From: Terriglobales bacterium
Lineage (GTDB): Bacteria > Acidobacteriota > Terriglobia > Terriglobales > Acidobacteriaceae
DNA length: 64,000 nucleotides
Reading direction: 5' to 3'
NCBI GenBank assembly: GCA_035624455.1
Contig: DASPRM010000025.1
Coordinates: forward strand, 124,001-188,000
The notes beneath the pieces are model-generated. The model had not been told where the DNA came from. It did not search any database and saw only the letters and a program-made list of their open reading frames with translations. Positions 58,136 through 64,000 of the stretch are shown piece after piece (the first letter of the stretch is position 1; every line of letters begins with the position of its first letter). Position numbers and translations under genes: made by a program.

Positions 58136-59662
58136 ATGCCTGATAGCGATCAGGGGAACCGTGTTCGGGGAGCAAATGCCCGCGAACTTGCCTTGTTGAT
58201 CCTGGCGGCTGCCGCCATATTGGCGCTGGCCGGATGTCAGGGTCTCACCTCAAGCTCCGATCCCTCCAGCGTGTCGACGCAAGCCGGTCTGACTCAGATC
58301 AATCACATCATTTTCATGGCGCAGGAAAACCGTGGGTTTGACCACTACTTCGGCGACATGCGCCAGTACTGGGCCGCCAATGGCTTTCCGGATCAGTCTT
58401 TCGACGGACTGCCGCAGTTCAATCCGCCATCGGGCGCTTCACCGCTGCAGGGGCCTGCTCCGACTAACCCGGGATGCGACCCGGCGTTTCCGTTTCCCGG
58501 GAACGACTGCACTATTGACGCCAACAGTCCGCAGATTGCGTCCTTTCACATGATCTCGCAGTGCATTGAAAATCCGAGCCCGTCCTGGAATGAGGATCAC
58601 GTGGATTGGAATCTCAGCAACCCAGTTTCGTCGACTCCCACTCTTGACGGCTTCGTCTGGACGGCCGCCCATGACGCACGAAACGAAGGCTTTTCCGACG
58701 TGGACGGCAAGCGTGTTATGGCCTACTACGACGCCAGCGACCTCCCTTACTACCGCTTCCTGGCGTCGAGTTTCGCGACCTCCGATCGTTGGTTTTCGCC
58801 TGTCATGTCGCGTACGCAGGCCAACCGAATGTACATGGTGGCGGCAACCTCGGCGGGCCACGTCTACCCGCTGGCCGCGGGTGCCCCGCCCCTCAGTAAC
58901 ACAACCGTCTTCGACCTGCTGCAGAATGCCGGGGTGTCATGGAAAATCTATGTTACCGATCTTACGCACGCCAATCCTCCAGTAAACGACAGCGACTTAA
59001 ACCCGTTCACCGCGGGCGCCAAATATCCGCAAAATGTTGTAGGGGTGGATCAATTCTTCACTGACCTAAACAATGGAACCCTGCCTTCGGTGGCTTACAT
59101 TGAGCCGGGTTTCAACAGTGGCCTGGATGAGCACCCGGGGCTGGATGATGGCGAACCGGGGGGCAGCGTTCAGGTCGGATCGCAGTATGTTTCCACCTTG
59201 ATCGGCGCTCTCATGAAGAGTTCTGCCTGGAAGGACTCCGTGTTCATTCTCACCTTCGATGAATTCGGAGGTTTCTATGATCACGTGCCGCCACAACCAG
59301 CGGTAAGTCCGGACGGCATCAAGCCCATCGACCTGCAACAAGGTCCGCCTCCGAACGGCCCGGATATCTGTGTAGGAAATAGTGGCCCGAACTGCGACTT
59401 CGTCTTTACCGGCTACCGGGTGCCGCTGATCGTAGTCTCGCCCTTCACCAAGAAGAACTTTGTCTCGCACACCGTGGCCGACTATACCGCCTGGCTCAAG
59501 TTGGTGGAGACTCGTTGGGGTCTTCCCAGCTTGACCAAGCGCGATGCCGCACAAATGGATATGACCGAGTTCTTCGACTTCAGCAATCCTCCCTGGCAAA
59601 CACCGCCCACAACCCCGGCGCAGCCGACCAACGGTGCTTGCTATTTGGATCACTTGCCATAG
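58136..59662 (+). CDS. Phospholipase C/acid phosphatase-type phosphoesterase lipoprotein
   Basis: A 508-residue lipoprotein: the lipobox 'AAILALAGCQG' places the lipidated Cys near residue 34. The phosphoesterase (PF04185) domain has 'IIFMAQENRGFDHYFGDMRQ' with the metal-binding Glu-Asn, 'DLPYYRFLASSFATSDRWFS', 'SVAYIEPGFNSGLDEHPG' and 'FILTFDEFGGFYDHVPPQPA'. Members cleave phosphate esters, either phospholipid head groups or acid phosphatase substrates; which applies is unclear. The Cys-rich insert ('GNDCTIDANSPQ') suggests disulfides. Exported, outer-membrane anchored. Confidence 0.92.
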   Translation: MPDSDQGNRVRGANARELALLILAAAAILALAGCQGLTSSSDPSSVSTQAGLTQINHIIFMAQENRGFDHYFGDMRQYWAANGFPDQSFDGLPQFNPPSGASPLQGPAPTNPGCDPAFPFPGNDCTIDANSPQIASFHMISQCIENPSPSWNEDHVDWNLSNPVSSTPTLDGFVWTAAHDARNEGFSDVDGKRVMAYYDASDLPYYRFLASSFATSDRWFSPVMSRTQANRMYMVAATSAGHVYPLAAGAPPLSNTTVFDLLQNAGVSWKIYVTDLTHANPPVNDSDLNPFTAGAKYPQNVVGVDQFFTDLNNGTLPSVAYIEPGFNSGLDEHPGLDDGEPGGSVQVGSQYVSTLIGALMKSSAWKDSVFILTFDEFGGFYDHVPPQPAVSPDGIKPIDLQQGPPPNGPDICVGNSGPNCDFVFTGYRVPLIVVSPFTKKNFVSHTVADYTAWLKLVETRWGLPSLTKRDAAQMDMTEFFDFSNPPWQTPPTTPAQPTNGACYLDHLP

Positions 59663-59825
59663 AGAGCCCCTGCGCAGCTCGGGTCTTGCCCTGCCGCGTG
59701 TGGCGTGGAGACCCCTGTCCGCGGCTTTCGGCAATACCGGCAAGAAGAAAAGCGTGCTCCAAGTGGAGGGAGGACTCGGAAAAGACTTCGTGCAGACACT
59801 TGGATGCCGCTAAACCCAGCTTCCC

Positions 59826-60938
59826 CTAGAGCGTCCTCTTAAACAACGGCGTTGCCACGCTGATCATTACCATCGCAAACAGCGTCAGGAACAGCATGTC
59901 CTGCCAGATGGCGGCGAAGCCCGCCTCTTTCAGCAGCAGCGCCTTGAATCCGTGCACCGCGTAGGTGAATGGATCCACAATCGCGATGGCCCTGAGCCAA
60001 GCCGGGAATGCCTTGATGGGATAAATCGAACCGCTGGGAAAAAACAGCAACGTGTTGAGCACGCCGAAAATCGCGCGTGGCACCAGCGGATCCTCCACCC
60101 GCACCATCATCAGGAACATCATGGTGTTGAATGCCAGCGAAGTGGCCAGAATCATCCCCAACAGCCATAGAAACGTGGTGGGATGAAAGGTGTTGCTCAC
60201 GCCGGCAATCAGCGAGCCCACAAAAGTGATCACGATTCCCGCGCCCACGGCCTTAATCGCGCCCGCCACATTCAAACCCAGGACCAGCTCGGTTTTGGTG
60301 ATCGGCGTGACGAGGTAGCCTTCATGAATGCCGCGCGCTTTGTCGTCGATGTAGAGCATGCCGCCGCCGATCATCACCGAAACAAACATAGCCAGCGCAA
60401 TCGAGCCGGGCAGCAAATACTTCAAATACTCGATGTAGGGATACAGCTCTACTGTATCGAGCACGACCTTCTGCAATATCCGGGGCTCGACCACGGGATC
60501 ATTGAGCGCGTCCGTCAGCTCGCGCATTTTGTCTTCGAGAGAGGAACTCATGAAGTTGTCGCTGTTGTCCACGATCAGCGCGATGCGCGGATGTTCCTGC
60601 TCATACATGCGGCGGGAGAACTGCGGGGGAATGACCACGGCGGCGTCGAGCTTGCCGTTGCGGACATCGTTCATCACCTGCCGATCGTCGCTGTAGTAAA
60701 TCGGACGAAAGGTGCGTGCGGTGGCCTGCACGGAATCAAACGCCTCGCGGATCTTCAGTGCTTGTGTGCCGCCATCCTGGTCCACCACGCCCAGCCGCGC
60801 ATCGCGAATCTTTCCGCCAAAGGCATTGCCCAGCACGAGGAGCTGCACCAGCGGAAAGACCATCGATACCATCATCAGCGCTGGCGAGCGCAGGAACTTG
60901 CGCAATTCACGTTCGACTATGGCCCACATCCGTTGCAT
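59826..60938 (-). CDS. ABC-2 type transporter permease (YhhJ/YbhR-like)
   Basis: A 370-residue permease with an N-terminal helix ('LMMVSMVFPLVQLLVLGNAF'), a large periplasmic loop (~45-165; 'ARLGVVDQDGGTQALKIREA') and five C-terminal helices ('SIALAMFVSVMIGGGMLYID', 'AIKAVGAGIVITFVGSLIAG'). It resembles the membrane part of HlyD-linked tripartite exporters. It is the last gene of the TetR-HlyD-ATPase-permease set, 115 bp downstream of the ATPase; that gap holds a GTCGAGG/CCTCGAC hairpin that could modulate its expression. Confidence 0.92.
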   Translation of the reverse strand: MQRMWAIVERELRKFLRSPALMMVSMVFPLVQLLVLGNAFGGKIRDARLGVVDQDGGTQALKIREAFDSVQATARTFRPIYYSDDRQVMNDVRNGKLDAAVVIPPQFSRRMYEQEHPRIALIVDNSDNFMSSSLEDKMRELTDALNDPVVEPRILQKVVLDTVELYPYIEYLKYLLPGSIALAMFVSVMIGGGMLYIDDKARGIHEGYLVTPITKTELVLGLNVAGAIKAVGAGIVITFVGSLIAGVSNTFHPTTFLWLLGMILATSLAFNTMMFLMMVRVEDPLVPRAIFGVLNTLLFFPSGSIYPIKAFPAWLRAIAIVDPFTYAVHGFKALLLKEAGFAAIWQDMLFLTLFAMVMISVATPLFKRTL

Positions 60939-61053
60939 GATTCGTTCCCTATTGCCGCATCTGTCGAGGTTTCGCCTCGACCTTCCACCCCAACCAAACG
61001 ACGGCTAGGATGGGGCACCCTCAAGTTCGTGGCTCAGCTCAGTAAATTCATCA

Positions 61054-62127
61054 CTAATACCCGGGACGAGTCGGCATCACAAATCCGAACGCTTTCACCT
61101 GCTCATCGCGCAGCTGCCGTCCCGTATAGTGGACAAACACATCATCCAAAGTCGTGCTCTGCACCGACAGCGACTTCACTTCCACTCCGCTCTTGAGCGC
61201 CAATTCCACCAGCGCGGTGGTGGTGCGCGGGCCAGCGGAGGTCATGATGCGGTACATGTTGGCGCCTTCGTGCTGCACGTTGTGCACGTCCTCCAATTGC
61301 CGCAATTCCTGTTCCCAATCCGCAGGAGCATGGAGAAATTGGGCTTCGATCACATTCGTGCCCGGCACGGTTTGCTTCAGCGCCATCGGTGTATCCAGAG
61401 CGACCAACTTGCCATGATCCACGATGGCGATGCGGTCGCAGAGCCGATCGGCCTCATCCATGTAGTGCGTTGTGATCAGCACAGTCAGATTCCGCTCGCT
61501 CTTAATGCGCGTGAGCATCTCCCAGACGGCGACACGCGAGACGGGATCCAACCCGGTGGTCGGTTCATCCAGAAAAAAGATCTTCGGAGAGTGCACCAGG
61601 CCACGCGCGATCTCCAGCCGTCTCCGCATTCCTCCGGAAAGCGTCTTGGTCTGCGCGCTGCGCCACTTCGACAGATCCACCAGTTCCAGCAGTTCGTCGA
61701 TGTTGTGTTTGCGCTGATCCGCAGGGACGCTGTAGAGCTTGGCGTAGATGTTCAGATTCTCATCCACCGTGAGATCGGGATCGCTTGTCATCGCCTGCGG
61801 AATCACTCCGATGTTGCTGCGAGCAGCATCCGGTTCGCTGGCTACGTCATGCCCGGTGATCTTCGCCGACCCCGCGGTGATGGGGATCAGCGTGGTCATC
61901 ATGCGGATCAAGGTGGATTTCCCGGCCCCATTTGGTCCCAGGAGGCCGAAGATTTCGCCTTCAGCGACGGAAAATGACACATGATCCACCGCTGTGAACT
62001 CGCCAAACTTCTTGACGATGTGGCTGACCTCTACGGCGAGCGCGCGTGAAGCATTCGCGTTTCCATCTCCACCTGCAACCCCGGCTGCAGAGCCGTTGCC
62101 GGTCTTCGGATTGAAGTCCCCAAGCAC
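61054..62127 (-). CDS. ABC transporter ATP-binding protein (DrrA/YbhF-like)
   Basis: A 357-residue ATPase: an unconserved Gly/Asn-rich leader (~1-30), Walker A 'LLGPNGAGKSTLIRMM', signature 'TLSGGMRRRLEIARGLVHSP', Walker B 'KIFFLDEPTTGLDP' and the H-loop 'VLITTHYMDEADRL'. The C-terminal ~110 residues match the DrrA-type extension. GTG 62127 directly follows the HlyD-type gene's stop codon, so translation is coupled. A later start near residue 31 is possible. It energises export of a hydrophobic compound; the substrate is unknown. Confidence 0.93.
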   Translation of the reverse strand: MLGDFNPKTGNGSAAGVAGGDGNANASRALAVEVSHIVKKFGEFTAVDHVSFSVAEGEIFGLLGPNGAGKSTLIRMMTTLIPITAGSAKITGHDVASEPDAARSNIGVIPQAMTSDPDLTVDENLNIYAKLYSVPADQRKHNIDELLELVDLSKWRSAQTKTLSGGMRRRLEIARGLVHSPKIFFLDEPTTGLDPVSRVAVWEMLTRIKSERNLTVLITTHYMDEADRLCDRIAIVDHGKLVALDTPMALKQTVPGTNVIEAQFLHAPADWEQELRQLEDVHNVQHEGANMYRIMTSAGPRTTTALVELALKSGVEVKSLSVQSTTLDDVFVHYTGRQLRDEQVKAFGFVMPTRPGY

Positions 62128-63264
62128 CTAGTTTTTCTCCGCCACGGCGCTGTGCGAGCTCCCGCCGTTCCTATCCTGGGCCGGCAGAAAAGGCGCGCTC
62201 ACCGGCCGTTTCAACACCTGCTGGGGGACCAGCACCTCGGCGGTCAGGCCCGGCACCAGCTTCCGCTGGCTGTTGTCGATCTGCAGTTTGAGCGCGACCG
62301 TCTTGATGTCACGTTTGCGGCGGCTGACGTCGCGCTGGGTTGCAAAATCACCTTCCACGCCTTTGAAAATCACCTTGCCAGTCACTTCTTCTCCCGAAGG
62401 CAGGCGGACCGGAAGGGTTTCGCCGATGGCAACTTTCGTACCGTAGGTCTCTGGAATTGCGGCCCGCACCCAGGTGTCGCTCAAGTCCACCACGGTCACG
62501 ATAGGCGTGCCCGGACTCACAACCTCGCCTTCACGCGCGGCGCGCACCGACACAATCCCTGAAACCGGCGAATAAACCTTGGTGTAATTCAGGCGGGCTT
62601 CCATTTCAGCGATCTGTGCCTGCGCACTGACCGCTGCGGCGCGATTTACGTCGACCGTTTTAATCGCCGCATTTGCCTGCATTGTGCGCGCTTTCGCCGC
62701 CTGCAATTCCGCGCGGGCGGCGCTGATCTGGTGCTGCAGTGAGTCGACGCGGGCCTGTGCCTGCTTCAGCGATGCCGTCGCGCGGTCGCGATCCTGCTGC
62801 GAGGCCACTCCCTGGTCAGCCAGCGATACCATGCGCGCCGTGTCCAGCTTCTGGCGCTCGAGGTCAGCTTGCGATTCCACCAGCTGTGCCTGAACTGACT
62901 CCAGCTTGGCCTGAGCGTTGTAAACGTCACTCGACGTCGATCCCGAGGTTGCCTGTTCGGTAGCGCGCGATTCCGCCACCCGCGACCGCAGGCTGGAATA
63001 CATAGCCTCCGCCTGTCGTTTCTGGGCGAGCATCTCGGCGGTATCCAACTGGGCGATCAGATCTCCCAGCTTGACCTCGGATCCCTCATCCACCAGCAGC
63101 TTTTCGATACGGCCGGAAATCTTGGCGCTCACGATGACCTGGTTCGCGTCCACGGTGCCGATCAGCACCAGCGACCGGTTGCGATCAGTGGAATAGAAGT
63201 AATAAGCCACCGCTACCGCCAGAATGATGGCCAGCAATATCGCGAATTTTTTGCCTGGCTTCAC
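62128..63264 (-). CDS. HlyD-family membrane fusion protein
   Basis: A 378-residue periplasmic adaptor with one N-terminal transmembrane segment ('FAILLAIILAVAVAYYFYST'), a biotinyl-lipoyl half ('VDANQVIVSAKISGRIEKLL', 'VDEGSEVKLGDLIAQLDTA'), a coiled-coil hairpin (~70-215; Ala/Gln-rich heptads) and the second half 'YSPVSGIVSVRAAREGEVVS' and 'WVRAAIPETYGTKVAIGETL'. It links the ABC permease to an outer-membrane channel. It overlaps the TetR gene by 4 bp and abuts the ATPase gene. No TolC gene is in view. Confidence 0.94.
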   Translation of the reverse strand: MKPGKKFAILLAIILAVAVAYYFYSTDRNRSLVLIGTVDANQVIVSAKISGRIEKLLVDEGSEVKLGDLIAQLDTAEMLAQKRQAEAMYSSLRSRVAESRATEQATSGSTSSDVYNAQAKLESVQAQLVESQADLERQKLDTARMVSLADQGVASQQDRDRATASLKQAQARVDSLQHQISAARAELQAAKARTMQANAAIKTVDVNRAAAVSAQAQIAEMEARLNYTKVYSPVSGIVSVRAAREGEVVSPGTPIVTVVDLSDTWVRAAIPETYGTKVAIGETLPVRLPSGEEVTGKVIFKGVEGDFATQRDVSRRKRDIKTVALKLQIDNSQRKLVPGLTAEVLVPQQVLKRPVSAPFLPAQDRNGGSSHSAVAEKN

Positions 63265-63983
63265 TGGGGCCCTCCCTCCTGCTCGCGCGCCAAACTTTCG
63301 CCAGCAGCTTCTGGCGAACGAAACAGCGCCGCGGCGATCAAATCCAGAACCGCTGCGCGCCGCTCCGCGATCCGCTCGGGGGACAGCGGATCTCCCGGCA
63401 AAATCAGCCGGATTACAGGCAGGCTGTTGAAATAGAAAACCGTGACGGCAATCATTGACGGCACAAAGTGTTCGACCCTTAGGGGCCGAAATTCTCCGCT
63501 TTCGATGCCTTGCTGCAATGTTCGTGTCACCCGCTGAAATAACGGTAGGAAGTACTGCTCGACCAAGTGCTTCAAGTGCGGAGAGCGATTGCGTCCGGCA
63601 CGCATCATTTCGTGCTGTACGAGCCGGGGCAGCAGACTCGAATCGCCTGCCGACCTGGCGATGAAGTCAAAGTAGGCCCCCACATAACGCATGATCTTGT
63701 CGCCCGGGGGCAGATCACTCTCCAGTATGGGAAGAACCCGCGTCACTAATCCCGAAAACACGCTGTCCAGCACGGCCCCGTACAGGGCCTCTTTGTCATG
63801 GAAGTAGTAATAGAGCAGGGCCTTGTTGACGCCGGCGGCGCGCGCGATCTCATCCGTGCGCGCACCCGCAACCCCATGCTCGGAAAATTCCCGAATCGCG
63901 GCCTTGAGGATGGCAGCGCGGGTCTTCTCCGGCATGCCCCGGGAGCCCGACTTGATTTTGAGTTTTGCGGTGGCAGTGGACAT
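63261..63983 (-). CDS. TetR-family transcriptional regulator
   Basis: A 240-residue repressor-type protein. The N-terminal TetR helix-turn-helix is 'RAAILKAAIREFSEHG' followed by 'GARTDEIARAAGVNKALLYY' and 'YFHDKEALYGAVLD'; the ligand-binding helices follow. It overlaps the HlyD gene by 4 bp and is the first gene of the efflux operon, so it probably controls that operon. A 17-residue basic leader precedes the HTH. The palindrome TTAATTAA just upstream may be its operator. Confidence 0.93.
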   Translation of the reverse strand: MSTATAKLKIKSGSRGMPEKTRAAILKAAIREFSEHGVAGARTDEIARAAGVNKALLYYYFHDKEALYGAVLDSVFSGLVTRVLPILESDLPPGDKIMRYVGAYFDFIARSAGDSSLLPRLVQHEMMRAGRNRSPHLKHLVEQYFLPLFQRVTRTLQQGIESGEFRPLRVEHFVPSMIAVTVFYFNSLPVIRLILPGDPLSPERIAERRAAVLDLIAAALFRSPEAAGESLAREQEGGPQ

Positions 63984-63987
63984 ATAT

Positions 63988-63995
63988 TTAATTAA
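63988..63995. promoter_or_regulatory. Candidate operator (TTAATTAA) of the TetR gene
   Basis: An 8-bp palindrome 5 bp before the TetR start codon, where autoregulators usually bind. The sequence beyond position 64000 is outside the window, so the full site may be longer. Confidence 0.3.
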
Positions 63996-64000
63996 CTGGT

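Noticed and set aside
60183-61196. Long plus-strand open frame over the ABC permease/ATPase
   Set aside because: Antisense to the efflux operon; composition is His/Gln-rich shadow type.
1-64000. tRNA, rRNA, prophage and classical IS transposase genes
   Set aside because: Looked for T-loop motifs, phage structural genes and DDE/HUH transposase motifs by eye on both strands; none seen.

Overview
The window looks like chromosome of a Gram-negative Acidobacteriota bacterium, probably class Terriglobia. The basis is high GC, an LPS inner-core/lipid A operon, a hopanoid gene, bactofilin, many secreted proteins with DUF/CARDB/PDZ domains, and dispersed palindromic intergenic repeats of a type I associate with that phylum. 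This placement is inference; no rRNA or tRNA gene is visible.

Layout. 1-7.9 kb: the 3' end of gltX, an SDR-family gene, small secreted or membrane proteins (one interrupted by an in-frame TGA), a frameshifted vapB antitoxin, panB-panC, 3-methyladenine glycosylase and a glycine-zipper protein. 8.4-9.7 kb: a STAS protein with terminator, then a MerB-like (organomercurial lyase fold) gene. That gene reads as one frame only if two in-frame TGA codons are decoded. 9.9-17.3 kb: DUF2207 membrane protein, rRNA/tRNA uracil methyltransferase, ComEC. 17.9-24.3 kb (minus): a tightly overlapping operon waaA-lpxK-rfaE1-rfaE2-heptosyltransferase-ICMT-like-DUF3108. 24.5-30.4 kb: ICL2-type isocitrate lyase and a subtilase with four exact 120-residue CARDB repeats. 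30.7-42.4 kb: regulators, TlpA-like thioredoxin, aspartyl protease/PDZ, PDZ-hydrolase, a CXXCH protein, dipeptidase, RNase HI, lipoprotein, deoxynucleoside kinase and pseudo-receiver. 42.4-43.9 kb: polysaccharide deacetylase, then a GIY-YIG nuclease gene enclosed by inverted REP-like palindromes with a decayed second copy beside it. 44-46.6 kb: two tandem acyl carrier protein genes, fabF and a PilZ protein. 46.7-57.9 kb: ABC exporter, acyltransferase, DUF4010, DUF5996, nadD-rsfS, hpnH, aldo/keto reductase and bactofilin. 58-64 kb: phospholipase-C-type phosphoesterase lipoprotein and a TetR-HlyD-ABC efflux operon.

Main discovery candidate. In the MerB-like gene (8957-9730) the two in-frame TGA codons fall exactly where MerB carries its catalytic cysteines (Cys96 and Cys159, E. 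coli numbering), and the catalytic Asp (Asp99 equivalent) is kept. Each TGA is followed, 27 and 19 nt before the apical loop, by a perfect 7-8 bp hairpin with a GUC or GGUC loop, the form expected of a bacterial SECIS. This predicts a double-selenocysteine MerB-fold enzyme. A second candidate system is the GIY-YIG gene flanked by inverted palindromic repeats (43109-43562), which resembles a small REP-mobilising unit.

The remaining genes are mostly housekeeping: cofactor synthesis (panBC, nadD), envelope building (Kdo/heptose, hopanoid, fatty acid), secretion and efflux.
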